Notes under the pieces: model-generated
Database searches by the model: none
The model's input: only the letters and a program-made list of their open reading frames with translations
What the model was told of the DNA's origin: nothing
Assembly (NCBI GenBank): GCA_965250025.1
Contig: OZ252283.1
Coordinates: 806,001-870,000, forward strand
From: CBDDLD01 sp965250025
Lineage (GTDB): Bacteria > Bacteroidota > Bacteroidia > Flavobacteriales > Flavobacteriaceae
DNA: 64,000 nt
Reading direction: 5' to 3'
Shown here: one piece after another, positions 1-9,582 of the stretch
Numbering within the stretch: the first letter of the stretch is position 1
Layout: every line of letters starts with the position of its first letter
Position numbers and translations under genes: made by a program

Positions 1-792
1 GAAATCGCGTTGTCTTTTGGCTTCAAAAATAAGTATTCCTGCAGCAACGGAAACATTCATAGAATCAATAACACCTTGCATAGGTATAATGACATTTTGA
101 GTTGAAGCTTTCAACCATGCTTCTGTTAATCCTGTAGCTTCAGTACCAACTACTATTGCTGTCGGTAAGGTGTAATCTTGAAGATGATACGGTTCGGAAG
201 CTTGCAATGCGGCACAAAATATGTTGAAATTATAATGTTTTAAAAAAGCAATAACTTCTGCTGTACTTGCAGTGGCTATTTCATTGGTAAACACACAACC
301 TACACTAGATCGAATGATGTTTGGGTTATAGAGATCCGATTTTGGATTCGCAATAATAACAGCGTCTGCATTTGCAGCATCTGCTGTTCTTAATAGCGCG
401 CCTATATTTCCAGGTTTTTCCGGAGCTTCAGCTATTAGAATGAGTGGGTTCTTTGAAGTGAGTTTAAGGCTTTCAAGGTCATGATTTTTAGACGATACCA
501 AAGCAATTACGCCTTCGGTAGTTTCCCTATGTGCCAGTTTTTGAAAGACTTCTTTAGAGATTTCTATGACCTCTATATGATAACGTGCCATAGCCTTGGC
601 CTCACTTTCAGAAAACAGATCTTGATAGTAGAGGAGGGTTTGAATCTTGTAACCGCCTTTAATGGCTAAAGAAAGTTCACGCTTACCTTCAATAATAAAT
701 AGGTTAGCCTTTTTACGTTCGCGAGACTTTTCTTTTAACAGTACAATTCGTTTAACCAGAGGGTTTTGAACACTACTTATAATTTTTGCCAT
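1..792 (-). CDS. TrmH/SpoU-family RNA 2'-O-methyltransferase (3' end cut by window edge)
   Basis: SpoU/TrmH-type SAM-dependent methyltransferase, expected to methylate a ribose 2'-OH in rRNA or tRNA. Reading from the ATG at 792, the frame stays open to base 1 (264 codons), so only the last residues or the stop are missing. An N-terminal substrate-binding part (MAKIISSVQNPLVKRI...) is followed by the knotted catalytic domain with the three family motifs: PGNIGALLRTA, VVGTEATGL and IPMQGVIDSMNVSVAAGI. The last visible residues, AKRQRDF, look like a normal C-terminus for the family. A TAnnTTTG promoter-like box lies upstream at 823-830. The exact target nucleotide cannot be told from sequence. 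Confidence 0.9.
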   Translation of the reverse strand, partial: MAKIISSVQNPLVKRIVLLKEKSRERKKANLFIIEGKRELSLAIKGGYKIQTLLYYQDLFSESEAKAMARYHIEVIEISKEVFQKLAHRETTEGVIALVSSKNHDLESLKLTSKNPLILIAEAPEKPGNIGALLRTADAANADAVIIANPKSDLYNPNIIRSSVGCVFTNEIATASTAEVIAFLKHYNFNIFCAALQASEPYHLQDYTLPTAIVVGTEATGLTEAWLKASTQNVIIPMQGVIDSMNVSVAAGILIFEAKRQRDF

Positions 793-822
793 TGAATACC
801 AGTTCTAATGCGATGATTTTTG

Positions 823-830
823 CAAATTTA
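823..830 (-). promoter_or_regulatory. Putative Bacteroidota -7 box (TAAATTTG) for the RNA methyltransferase gene
   Basis: Read on the minus strand this is TAAATTTG, matching the Bacteroidota housekeeping -7 element TAnnTTTG. It lies about 30 bases upstream of the ATG at 792. No clear TTTG -33 box is visible at the usual spacing, so support is partial. Confidence 0.4.
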
Positions 831-949
831 CATTATTCCTTAAGAACTATTTTAGGCATTTTTTTAGAGAAAAAAATGATTTGATCCTTATGTAGCTTTT
901 TTTGTTTAACTTGTTTCTCTATTTTAAAGATCAACCAAATTTTGTTATT

Positions 950-3235
950 GTGAAGCGACAACTACTCGTTCTGTTTTTAAGCATTTTTTCATTTTACGGA
1001 TTTTCTCAAGTCGATTTAGGAGAAGACATTACAGCTTGTGAAGGGAGCACGGTTATTTTAGATGCCACAACAACAGGAGCAAGTACGTATTTATGGTACT
1101 TTGAAGGATTTCCAATCGCTGGTGAAACTAATGCAACGTTAAGTGTTCATACCTCTGGAGAATATATTGTACAGGTATTTATATCCTCACAAATTATATA
1201 TCAGGACGAAATATTGGTAACATTTATTCCCGGACCTCCCGTAGCTAATCCTACGGATTTAGTAGTTTGTGATCCTGATGGTGATGGTTATGCCAGTGTT
1301 GATTTAACGGTTAAAAGTGATGAGATAGCCAATGGTATTGCTGGTCTTAGTATTACATATCACGAAACGCAAGCGGATGCTGAAGCCGATGTAAACGCCT
1401 TAGTAACTCCATATACAAATATCACTAATCCTCAAACGATATATGCCAGAGCTGAAGGTATAGATTGTTATTCGGTAGTGAGTTTTACATTGATAGTAGA
1501 TGCTTCTTGTGGCGATACTCAAGTCATCTGTGGACCAACGCCTTTAGTAATTACGGAGTGTTATTCGAGTGGCTATGAGTGGCAATATAATTTCATTAGT
1601 AATGAAGGATCACCCTTAACAGTGACCTTTACTTCAGGGCAATTGGATGTCAATACCGAACGTGTTATCATATACGATTCGGATGGTAGCATTGAGTTAT
1701 ATAATGGGACTAATAATGGGGATCTTAACGGGCTAACTGTGGTATCAACAGGCGATCGTATTTCGGTTCGTATTGAAGCATATAGCACTAGTTGTGAAGC
1801 TGGTGATGTGCCGCCAATAGGTTTTGAGGTATCGTGTTCTGAATTTGTTGGGGCCATTACAGGAGCTGCTTTTTATGATGAAAATTCAGATGATGTTTTT
1901 GATGACGAAGAGTTTAGATTTAGAAATGGGTATTACACTTATGAGGTTAATAATGATGGTGTGATCCATGAGATTAATTCTTCAAGCGGTAAGTATTATA
2001 TATCCGTTTCTGATGTCAATGATGTTTATGAGATTGCCTATAATATATATGGAGATTATGAGGACTGTTATAATGTTGAAAGCAGTGTTATAAGTGGTGT
2101 TACGGCTTCATTAGGAGAAACTGTAGAAGTGAACTTTCCGGTAGACAATAACCTGATGTGTGGCGATGTAGGTGTGTATCTGGTATCTCTAGGCACACCG
2201 AGGCCTGGATTTAGTCGCGAAGTTAGAATGCTATTTAAAAACTTCGGATCTAATGTCGTGACTTCGGGAACAATAACTTTTGAGCATGACGATCTTTTCG
2301 AATTTAATGGTGTCACAGGACTTTCTAGTTTTAGTTATAATGTGACGACTACACCTACAGGGTTTACTTTAGACTTTGTAAATCTTGAACCTGGGAATCT
2401 AGAATATGTTGAGTTCTCTTTATTGTGTCCGGCTGATGTTGCACTTGGCGAAATGGTAACGCATACTGCGACTTATACCACAGCAGATAATGATGATTTT
2501 GAAGCGAATAATACTTCCAGCTTATCGCAAACGGTTATTGGTTCTTATGATCCAAATGATATTATGGAAGCTCATGGCCCGGAGATTATACATAATGATT
2601 TTACAACTTCAGATGAGTACTTGTATTATACTATAAGATTTCAAAATGTAGGTACTGCTGAAGCCATATTTGTAAGAATTGAGAATATGTTAGATGGTCA
2701 GTTGGACGAAACCACATTTCAGATGCTACATGCCAGTCACAACTACGTAATGTCCAGAGTAGGAAGTGATCTGCAATGGCAATTTGATAATATTTATTTA
2801 CCCGCAGAACAAGATGATGCAGCTGGTAGCAACGGCTATGTGTATTATAGGATAAAGCCAAAACCGGGATACGCCATAGGAGATATTATACCAAATACTG
2901 CTGCTATTTATTTTGACTTTAATGAACCTATCATAACCAACACTTTCGAAACTGAATTCGTTGAGGAGAATTTATCATTAGCTGAAGCTTCTTTACAGAC
3001 GTTTGACTTAAGTCCTAATCCCGCAAGCGATATTATTAATATCGATTTTGGGCAGGTTATGAACCAAACGATTAGTGTTAGCGTGTATAATGTTTTAGGG
3101 AAACGAGTTCTAAGTACTACACTATCTGATGTTAGTGAACGGCAAATAGATGTGTCTGCTCTAAAAAATGGTTTGTATTTTGTAAGATTGCGTAATTCCA
3201 AATCGGAGATTGTTAGGAAACTAATCATTAAATAA
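950..3235 (+). CDS. Secreted multidomain T9SS protein (Ig-like, CUB-like and DUF7619-like parts)
   Basis: Predicted surface or secreted adhesin-like protein of about 761 aa. I start it at the GTG at 950, which gives a clean signal peptide (MKRQLLVLFLSIFSFYGFSQ, cut before VDLGED); starts further upstream would add an unlikely N-terminal tail. After the signal come an Ig/PKD-like repeat with the usual DLGEDITAC start, a second flavobacterial repeat (about 95-185), a CUB-like region (about 190-295), a short linker module, and a DUF11/DUF7619-like beta-sandwich region that includes GSYDPNDI and AAIYFDFNEPI. The C-terminus is a type A T9SS sorting domain beginning FDLSPNPASD and ending LIIK, so export by the type IX system is expected. 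Ligand and role are unknown. No enzymatic motif is seen. Confidence 0.85.
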   Translation: MKRQLLVLFLSIFSFYGFSQVDLGEDITACEGSTVILDATTTGASTYLWYFEGFPIAGETNATLSVHTSGEYIVQVFISSQIIYQDEILVTFIPGPPVANPTDLVVCDPDGDGYASVDLTVKSDEIANGIAGLSITYHETQADAEADVNALVTPYTNITNPQTIYARAEGIDCYSVVSFTLIVDASCGDTQVICGPTPLVITECYSSGYEWQYNFISNEGSPLTVTFTSGQLDVNTERVIIYDSDGSIELYNGTNNGDLNGLTVVSTGDRISVRIEAYSTSCEAGDVPPIGFEVSCSEFVGAITGAAFYDENSDDVFDDEEFRFRNGYYTYEVNNDGVIHEINSSSGKYYISVSDVNDVYEIAYNIYGDYEDCYNVESSVISGVTASLGETVEVNFPVDNNLMCGDVGVYLVSLGTPRPGFSREVRMLFKNFGSNVVTSGTITFEHDDLFEFNGVTGLSSFSYNVTTTPTGFTLDFVNLEPGNLEYVEFSLLCPADVALGEMVTHTATYTTADNDDFEANNTSSLSQTVIGSYDPNDIMEAHGPEIIHNDFTTSDEYLYYTIRFQNVGTAEAIFVRIENMLDGQLDETTFQMLHASHNYVMSRVGSDLQWQFDNIYLPAEQDDAAGSNGYVYYRIKPKPGYAIGDIIPNTAAIYFDFNEPIITNTFETEFVEENLSLAEASLQTFDLSPNPASDIINIDFGQVMNQTISVSVYNVLGKRVLSTTLSDVSERQIDVSALKNGLYFVRLRNSKSEIVRKLIIK

Positions 3236-3330
3236 ATAACTATATAGATAGCATCTTTAAGTTTGAATTGATTTTTTGTAATGTTTGTTAAGCAAATACG
3301 TCAAAGCACTTAACTAAAAACATCCAATCT

Positions 3331-4119
3331 ATGAGAAATGTAATTATATTGCTAATTGCCATCGTTTTGACAGTCTCTTGTCAGCAAAAAAAGAATTCGG
3401 AAGACCATTCAGTTGAAAATGGTGAAATTACGACCAGCATATATCCAGAAAATATTACCAAAGTCTTTGATGCCCATGGCAGTATAGATGCATGGAACAC
3501 GATGCAAACACTTTCCTTTACGATGACCAGACCTAATGGCAAGGAAATTACGACTACAGATCTTAAACGTAGAGCTGAGCGTATTGATACACCAACATAT
3601 ACTCTTGGTTATGATGGTAATGATTTATGGGTGAGTGAGAAGAATGATGAGGAGTATAAAGGTAATGCGAAATTCTATAAAGGTTTGATGTTTTATTTTT
3701 ATGCCATGCCGTTTATTCTTGGCGACGATGGCATCATTTACGAAGATGTTGCACCATTAGAATACGGAGGACAAACGTACCCTGGTGTTCTTATTTCATA
3801 TGAATCTGGTATTGGAGTTTCTCCAGATGACCAATACATCGTGTATTACAATGCCGATACCGGAAGAATGGAGTGGTTAGGGTATACCGTAACTTTTGGT
3901 AAAAATGAAAAAAGCAAAGACTTTCATTTTATTCGCTATAATGATTGGCAAGAGATCGAAGGCTTACTATTACCGAAAAGTATAGTCTGGTACAATTACG
4001 AAAATAGTATACCCACCGAAGCGCGAAATACTGTAGAATTTGAAGATGTGAAAATATCTAAAACTCCAGCAGAAGAAAAGCTGTTCACTATGCCAGAAGG
4101 GGCAACGTTGATCGAATAA
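3331..4119 (+). CDS. DUF6503-type lipoprotein
   Basis: 262-aa lipoprotein. The N-terminus MRNVIILLIAIVLTVSCQQK has a lipobox (TVSC), so Cys17 is the expected lipidation site. The mature part begins with the phrase FDAHGSIDAWNTMQTLSF, which I associate with the DUF6503 family of flavobacterial envelope proteins; its layered beta-strands resemble LolA/outer-membrane lipoprotein sorting folds. It lies 95 bp after the T9SS gene on the same strand and may be transcribed separately. The function of DUF6503 proteins is not known. No catalytic motif is apparent. Confidence 0.75.
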   Translation: MRNVIILLIAIVLTVSCQQKKNSEDHSVENGEITTSIYPENITKVFDAHGSIDAWNTMQTLSFTMTRPNGKEITTTDLKRRAERIDTPTYTLGYDGNDLWVSEKNDEEYKGNAKFYKGLMFYFYAMPFILGDDGIIYEDVAPLEYGGQTYPGVLISYESGIGVSPDDQYIVYYNADTGRMEWLGYTVTFGKNEKSKDFHFIRYNDWQEIEGLLLPKSIVWYNYENSIPTEARNTVEFEDVKISKTPAEEKLFTMPEGATLIE

Positions 4120-4468
4120 CAATATAGTTGACTACGATTCGTTTTTATACCGTATAATTTGAAGTAAACTTTATTTCTTGATATACTAATGTAATATCAT
4201 TACATTTGGCAGTGTGACCATTTGTTTAAATGATTAGATTTTAAAGGCATTGCTGCTGATTATGAATTCTTAGTAAATCATTTGCGAAAATTATTTTGAA
4301 TTGTCATAAGCTTACTCAAAAATTCCCCCATATGTCACATGACAATTAGCATGTGATACTATATAGCTGTTTATTCAAAACACACACGTAATAACATGAT
4401 TATTAAACGTGTAATCGGAATCCTTTTGCTAGATATTTTAGAAGGAATCAATTTGGATATTATGTTTT
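4120..4468. other. Intergenic region upstream of the two-component system
   Basis: 349 bp without a credible ORF. The one structured element I see is the inverted repeat at 4335-4356. The rest is AT-rich leader. No terminator hairpin follows the DUF6503 gene. Confidence 0.5.
4335..4356. promoter_or_regulatory. Inverted repeat TCACATG-N8-CATGTGA, possible operator
   Basis: Perfect 7-bp arms (4335-4341 and 4350-4356) separated by 8 bases, about 113 bp upstream of the LytTR regulator gene. Spacing and symmetry suit a dimeric regulator, but LytTR proteins usually bind direct repeats, so the binder is unknown. Confidence 0.4.
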
Positions 4469-5197
4469 ATGGCTAAAATATACATCGTTGAAGACAATAA
4501 AGATCAGTTAGCTGTTCTGGAGGAAAAACTAAGCGTATTAGGACATCTTATCGTCGGAAAAAGTACAAAAGCAATCAATGTACTCTCTGAAGTCAAAGAA
4601 AGTAATCCCGATATTATCATACTCGATATCAATCTTAGTGATGATAATGAGGGCATTGTTCTCGCTGAACGTATTAGGAAAAACTTAGACGTATCTATCA
4701 TTTTCATTTCTGCCTTAACAGCTGATGAGGTCATTAAAAATGCAATTGCTAATGCACCTGCCAGCTATCTGGTGAAGCCTGTTAAAATAGAAGATCTGAA
4801 AGCAGCTATAATATTAGCGATGCGCAAAGAAGATCACAAGGTCATTAAGAAAAATAGTTTTAACGATCCCCAAGGGTACTTAACTGTCAGAATTGGGCAT
4901 AAATTAAAAAAGATCAATTTTGAAAGTATCATTATGATAGAGACAGAGAGTAAGAATTATGTTACCCTGTTAACCAATGATCATACTAAGGTTGCGGTTA
5001 GGAGTTCTTTAAAAACCATTAATACTACAATTCTTCCTCATTTTTTTATTCAAGTGCACCGAAAGTATATAGTGAATATCAACTTTATTCAATATGTTAA
5101 TGAAAATGAACAGATGGTGCAATTGAAAGAAAGTAGGTGTTTGCCAATTGGCAAGGCTTTTAAAAAAGAATTGTATGGAAAATTAAATTTAATATGA
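4469..5197 (+). CDS. LytTR-family response regulator
   Basis: 242-aa response regulator. Residues 1-120 form a receiver domain with the acidic pair E8/D9, phospho-acceptor D53 (IIILDINL) and the conserved Lys in YLVKPVK. Residues about 140-242 are a LytTR DNA-binding domain with the typical IIMIETESKNYVTLL and FFIQVHRKYIVNI segments. It probably controls transcription after phosphorylation by the histidine kinase encoded immediately downstream; the two genes overlap by four bases (ATGA at 5194-5197). The likeliest targets are the secreted-protein genes that follow at 7.4-12.3 kb, but that is inferred only from proximity. Confidence 0.92.
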   Translation: MAKIYIVEDNKDQLAVLEEKLSVLGHLIVGKSTKAINVLSEVKESNPDIIILDINLSDDNEGIVLAERIRKNLDVSIIFISALTADEVIKNAIANAPASYLVKPVKIEDLKAAIILAMRKEDHKVIKKNSFNDPQGYLTVRIGHKLKKINFESIIMIETESKNYVTLLTNDHTKVAVRSSLKTINTTILPHFFIQVHRKYIVNINFIQYVNENEQMVQLKESRCLPIGKAFKKELYGKLNLI

Positions 5198-7185
5198 TTA
5201 GAAAAAGTTTTTTACTCGTACTTCTTATTGCTGTTTCGCATTTTTCGAAAGCTCAGGAAGCAAATGAAAAGATGGAAAGCATTCTAGCGAAAAAAAGCCA
5301 TATTATAGATAGCTTGAAAACTGTATTAGAAAAAAAAGAAGAAGATGTTGATGTTTTAAAAAGAATTGCAGAAGAATATATGAGTATTGACAGCGATAGT
5401 CTGGCATTAACTTACGCTAATGAACTTTTTGAAATACAAAAAAGAACCGGAGATCCAAATAAAATAGCAGAAGCGAGATTACTTAAAGCAGATATTTTCT
5501 TTCGATTAAAAAAGGAAGAAGAAGCGGTACAGTTACTGGACAAAAATATAGATGAGAAGAATACCATTAATGAAGTTAATCTTGCTGATACCTACAGTAT
5601 CCTTTCTACTTATTATAGCCGTATTGGGAAACATGAAGAATCTTTAGAGCATATTCAAAACAATGAGCACCTATACCTGAAAACAAACGATAGTATAGGA
5701 TTAGTTAGTGTATATTCTACAATAGCTACGACTTATTTTACTATCAATAAAAAAGCGAAGAGTATTGAATACTTCGAAAAAGCAAGTCAATATTGCACTA
5801 AAGGGAAGGAATACAATAAGATTGCTCTATTACTTAATGCTGCCATGTTATCTAGCGAGCTGCAAAATTTTGATAACGCATTAAAAAGTGCAAAAGAAGC
5901 CGAAAAAATAGCTGATGAAGCGCAAATATTTGAGATTTATCCGATCATGTATAAAATGATTGGTCTGATTTACAGTCAAAAAAGAGAATATAGAAAATCT
6001 CTGGATTATTGTTTAAGAAGTTTACAACTGTCAAAAAAAAGCAACTCACCTCAAAACCATTATAATTCGCTATACAATTGCCTGGGAACTAATTATTTTT
6101 TTTTAGAAGATTATCCCAATGCTATATTTTACTTAGAAAAGGCATATGAATTAGATCCTGATAATATTAGAATACAGGAATCAAAAGACCCAATATCCGA
6201 AAATGTATTGGTTAAGTCTTATGAGAAGTCAGGAAATTATAAAAAGGCTTATGAAAGCATAGCAAAATTTAGCAAGATAGTGGATTCGTCAAACTCGGCC
6301 CGGCGGAATCTAAAACTCGCAGAGATCACAGAAAAGTACGAAAATGAAAAAAAGCAGTGGGAAATTGAGAGATTGAACGATAGCATCATCTTGCAAAACG
6401 AACAACTTAAACGACAGAATATTATTACCTATTCTAGTATTGGATTTTTCTTGCTCTTATCTGTCATAGGTATTATTCTCTATAAGAATGAAAAGAATAA
6501 GTCGAAGTTAAGAGAAGCACAATCAAGCTTTGAAAATTTAAAATTGCAGCAACGTTTTTTACGAACCCAGCTCAATCCGCACTTTCTATTTCATGCGCTA
6601 AGCTCAATTGAAAGTTATATTTACAAAGGCAAAAAAGAACAAGCAGCAGTCTTTTTACAAAATTTCAGTAAGCTAATGCGGAATACGCTTGAGTCTTCGG
6701 ATATGGATTTTATTCCGCTTAAAGAGGATATGGCGTTTATAGAAAGGTATATTGAACTGCAAAGACTCAATCATGAATTTAAATTTGATTATGCTATTAC
6801 AGTTCAGGAAGATATTGATGCCTCAAAGGTTTTAATTCCTCCAATGCTTACTCAGCCATTTGTTGAGAATGCTATAATCCATGGCGCGTTACATTCCGGA
6901 AGTAACGTAAATATATCCGTGATTCAGGAAACTAATTATTTGATCATAACTATTAATGATGATGGCCAACAGCAATTTGAAGATAGCAAAGCATCCTCAA
7001 AACTCAACCGATCAATGAGTACGGATATTGTTATGGAACGTATTCAAAATTTGAAAAACACACACAATATTGAAATTCAATATTCATTAACCAACCATTC
7101 GTTACAATCGGACGCTGTAACTAAAGGAACTACAGTGACATTATCGATTCCAATAATCTATGGCAATTTTATAAAAGCGGTTTAA
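5194..7185 (+). CDS. TPR sensor histidine kinase (LytS/HisKA-7TMR-like His_kinase family)
   Basis: 663-aa sensor kinase. A signal peptide (MIRKSFLLVLLIAVSHFSKAQ) leads into a periplasmic region of about six tetratricopeptide repeats (about 30-385), with a coiled coil before a single transmembrane helix near 410-430 (IITYSSIGFFLLLSVIGIIL). The cytosolic part is a LytS-type His_kinase domain with phospho-acceptor H463 in LNPHFLFHAL, followed by an HATPase region with the N-box PFVENAIIHG. This layout (periplasmic TPRs, one TM helix, LytS kinase) is common in Bacteroidota and pairs with LytTR regulators, as here. The signal sensed is unknown; the TPRs suggest protein or peptide binding. Confidence 0.9.
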   Translation: MIRKSFLLVLLIAVSHFSKAQEANEKMESILAKKSHIIDSLKTVLEKKEEDVDVLKRIAEEYMSIDSDSLALTYANELFEIQKRTGDPNKIAEARLLKADIFFRLKKEEEAVQLLDKNIDEKNTINEVNLADTYSILSTYYSRIGKHEESLEHIQNNEHLYLKTNDSIGLVSVYSTIATTYFTINKKAKSIEYFEKASQYCTKGKEYNKIALLLNAAMLSSELQNFDNALKSAKEAEKIADEAQIFEIYPIMYKMIGLIYSQKREYRKSLDYCLRSLQLSKKSNSPQNHYNSLYNCLGTNYFFLEDYPNAIFYLEKAYELDPDNIRIQESKDPISENVLVKSYEKSGNYKKAYESIAKFSKIVDSSNSARRNLKLAEITEKYENEKKQWEIERLNDSIILQNEQLKRQNIITYSSIGFFLLLSVIGIILYKNEKNKSKLREAQSSFENLKLQQRFLRTQLNPHFLFHALSSIESYIYKGKKEQAAVFLQNFSKLMRNTLESSDMDFIPLKEDMAFIERYIELQRLNHEFKFDYAITVQEDIDASKVLIPPMLTQPFVENAIIHGALHSGSNVNISVIQETNYLIITINDDGQQQFEDSKASSKLNRSMSTDIVMERIQNLKNTHNIEIQYSLTNHSLQSDAVTKGTTVTLSIPIIYGNFIKAV

Positions 7186-7361
7186 CTTTTCTTAAATGAC
7201 TTCGTCGGTATTACCCTTTTAGGTCTTATTACTTATTGAATAAGATCAGAAAATACGTTTGTCCCTCTCAAAAACCTATTTATCCTCAAAATCAGTGTTT
7301 TAAAACACAAGGTGTTCTTTATACAGGTCCATCTCATTATAACTTTAGTCCTATATGCTAA

Positions 7362-7400
7362 AGGCGTAACCCGAAAAGCCTGATATTAAATAGAGTAGGG
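7362..7400 (+). repeat. 39-bp leader repeat, copy 1
   Basis: Matches 9527-9565 at 37 of 39 bases. It begins AGGCGTAACCCGAAAAGCCT, whose AGGC/GCCT ends could pair in a short stem, and ends GAGTAGGG. It lies 21 bases before the start codon of the following T9SS gene. Retention of the same sequence before two adjacent, unrelated genes suggests a shared 5'-UTR or operator element, not a coding duplication. Confidence 0.75.
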
Positions 7401-7420
7401 TTTAATAATATATGGAAGCC

Positions 7421-9463
7421 ATGAAAAAACAGCTAATTTACCAACTTTTCTTTCTCATAGTAATTATAACATTTTCCGAGGAGTTATCTGCACAATGTGT
7501 AATAGATGAAGGATTCGAAAATTCTACCTGTGATCCCAGTAAGGATGAGAGTTTTGAAAAACCATTTTTTCTAGGCTGTTTTGATGACTGGATATCCACA
7601 CACGGAAGTGCTGATACGTTCTTTCCTGTAGATCACTATGAAGGAAATGTTTCAGCACATATACATACATCTCATATTAATAACATTGCGGCTTGTCCAG
7701 ATGAAGATATCCACACTAGTGATGGAATTGCACTAAATTATGATTTCCAAGAAGGCGTAAAGTATGAACTAACTTATGCAATTAAAGTAAGAAACACTAC
7801 AATACCACTTACATTGCCCACAAATCTCGAATTGAATTGGGTATTATTAACTGAAGGACTTCCAAACAGTAGTCCAGGAGCAACGGCACAGTGTGGTCCT
7901 TGGCTAGACCTCCCTCTTCTCCCTTCAACCCCTGAAGAGAGTAGGTTTTTAGAATCTCCAGAAATAATAATAGACGACTGGGTGCTAGAGACTAATGTAT
8001 TTACACCAGAAAGGAATTATTCGCAACTATGGTTTAGGGCTAAAAACACCAATCCAACAGGATCAGGAAATCAAGCCTTTAGTATTTTTTTGGATGCCAT
8101 TAAAGTTAAAATACTTGATGATTGTGATACTAATGATACACCAGATTTTTCGATGGAAATTACTTGCGATAATGGAAAAAAATGTGTTAAGGCTACAGCT
8201 CTTGAGCAAAGCGAAACGAATCACTGGTGGGGTTTATACGAAGTGATCGATTACTTTGACCCTAATAATACAGATGATGACAACACAGCAGACGGTGATG
8301 ATGATGCGTCTAATGGCATCACTTGGGTGAAAAAAATAACGTTTCAAAAGTCAGCAACATTTTGTGATCTAGATCCAGGAAAGAAATATTATATAAAACA
8401 TGGTATATGGAAAGAAGATTGTTATGGTTGGACAGAGGTTAGAATGCCAGTTCCAGTTTTCGAAGGCAAAAGTGTTTTTGATATAGAAACAGTAAATGGG
8501 GAAGAGACACATACGTTTTGTTTAGGTGAAGATGTGTACTTGGATGGTACAGCCTCTACTAATGAGAGTCAATACTCCATTCATATCTGGCGAAGACCCT
8601 TAGGAAGTACAAATCCGGACGATTATAATTGGTATGGAAGTCCTGGGTGGGAGACTGGACAAGTGGCTTCAATAAATCTATCTGCTATTTACGCTAATTT
8701 AGAAAGTCCTCTATACTTTGAGCCAAACTATGAATATGAAGTACAACTGGCCATTGCAAACCCAAAAGAATGTGTGCAATGGACAGCTTCCAAACAGAGT
8801 TTTATTGTTGAATGTTGTGATGATCTTTTAGCCGATGCAAGTTTTAGCTTAAATGAAAATTCAGGAGGTACGATGAATGTTACCAATTTCCAAAATTATT
8901 CTGAATATGGAGTGGAGCACGACTGGGTGGTTTATTCTAGTGTAGATTTTGATTTGGGAGGATTGGACCCAAAAATTAAAGAAGGAACAGGCTTAACATT
9001 TGATTTCCAGATTGCTGATCCAAATTTAGTATATATCATAGTGCACACTATCACAACCCCTTGTGGTGTATATTGTTACGCAATTTTTAAGAGAGGGATT
9101 ATTGAAACTGGTATGGAATTCCCTTGCTCCTTAAAAATTAAAGGTGGAGGTGATGGAACTCAAAAAAGAATGTTAAATAATCATGAAACGGTGGGTTCAT
9201 ATGGTACTTTAAAAGTTTCTATTTCTCCAAATCCAAGTCGAGGTGTGATGCACATAGACATTGAGACTAAAAATGATGAAGCATTAGAATTACATGTTTA
9301 TCGCTTAGATGGGACATTAATAAAATCAATCACAGACCTTAATACAGTTAAAGGCGCTTTAAAGTTTAAACTTGAGGATCAAAAGTTATTGACTCGGGGT
9401 ATTTACTTCATAAAAATTATATCTAATCATAGCGCAACTACTAAAAAAATAATCGTGAATTAG
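7421..9463 (+). CDS. Secreted T9SS protein of unknown function
   Basis: About 680 aa. I prefer the ATG at 7421 over the one at 7412 because it puts MKK directly before the hydrophobic signal sequence (LIYQLFFLIVIITFSEELSAQ). The mature start CVIDEGFENSTCDPS and a Trp/aromatic-rich segment up to about residue 240 resemble the carbohydrate-binding-like jelly rolls of secreted Bacteroidota proteins. A central Asp-rich stretch (DPNNTDDDNTADGDDDAS) could bind calcium. Two Ig-like parts follow, then a C-terminal T9SS sorting domain starting VSISPNPSRG and ending KKIIVN. No catalytic motif is recognised. It follows the two-component system on the same strand after 226 bp and carries the repeated leader. 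Confidence 0.8.
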   Translation: MKKQLIYQLFFLIVIITFSEELSAQCVIDEGFENSTCDPSKDESFEKPFFLGCFDDWISTHGSADTFFPVDHYEGNVSAHIHTSHINNIAACPDEDIHTSDGIALNYDFQEGVKYELTYAIKVRNTTIPLTLPTNLELNWVLLTEGLPNSSPGATAQCGPWLDLPLLPSTPEESRFLESPEIIIDDWVLETNVFTPERNYSQLWFRAKNTNPTGSGNQAFSIFLDAIKVKILDDCDTNDTPDFSMEITCDNGKKCVKATALEQSETNHWWGLYEVIDYFDPNNTDDDNTADGDDDASNGITWVKKITFQKSATFCDLDPGKKYYIKHGIWKEDCYGWTEVRMPVPVFEGKSVFDIETVNGEETHTFCLGEDVYLDGTASTNESQYSIHIWRRPLGSTNPDDYNWYGSPGWETGQVASINLSAIYANLESPLYFEPNYEYEVQLAIANPKECVQWTASKQSFIVECCDDLLADASFSLNENSGGTMNVTNFQNYSEYGVEHDWVVYSSVDFDLGGLDPKIKEGTGLTFDFQIADPNLVYIIVHTITTPCGVYCYAIFKRGIIETGMEFPCSLKIKGGGDGTQKRMLNNHETVGSYGTLKVSISPNPSRGVMHIDIETKNDEALELHVYRLDGTLIKSITDLNTVKGALKFKLEDQKLLTRGIYFIKIISNHSATTKKIIVN

Positions 9464-9480
9464 TATAGCATGATATAGAA

Positions 9481-9509
9481 AGGCTAGGTAGTTTGATTTA
9501 TCCTAGCCT
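9481..9509. terminator. Hairpin after the T9SS gene
   Basis: Perfect 8-bp arms AGGCTAGG (9481-9488) and CCTAGCCT (9502-9509) around a 13-base loop, 17 bp after the stop of the T9SS gene. There is no T-run directly behind it, so it may be a processing or stability hairpin and not an intrinsic terminator. Confidence 0.5.
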
Positions 9510-9526
9510 AATCTGCTATAAAAAAG

Positions 9527-9565
9527 AGGCGTGACCCGAAAAGCCTGATATTAAATAGAGTAAGG
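9527..9565 (+). repeat. 39-bp leader repeat, copy 2
   Basis: Second copy of the element at 7362-7400, with two substitutions. It sits 17 bases upstream of the beta/gamma-crystallin lipoprotein ATG. The bases just after it (GGAATAAAATT then TAAA) are shared with the leader of the next gene at 10384-10404, so three consecutive genes have related leaders. Confidence 0.75.
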
Positions 9566-9582
9566 AATAAAATTATAAACAC

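Noticed and set aside
7226..7245. TCTTATT-N8-AATAAGA hairpin after the histidine kinase
   Set aside because: Weak A/T-only stem and no T-run; not enough to call a terminator.
7995..8246. 83-aa ORF inside the T9SS gene
   Set aside because: It lies in another frame of a well-supported long gene and its translation looks unnatural.
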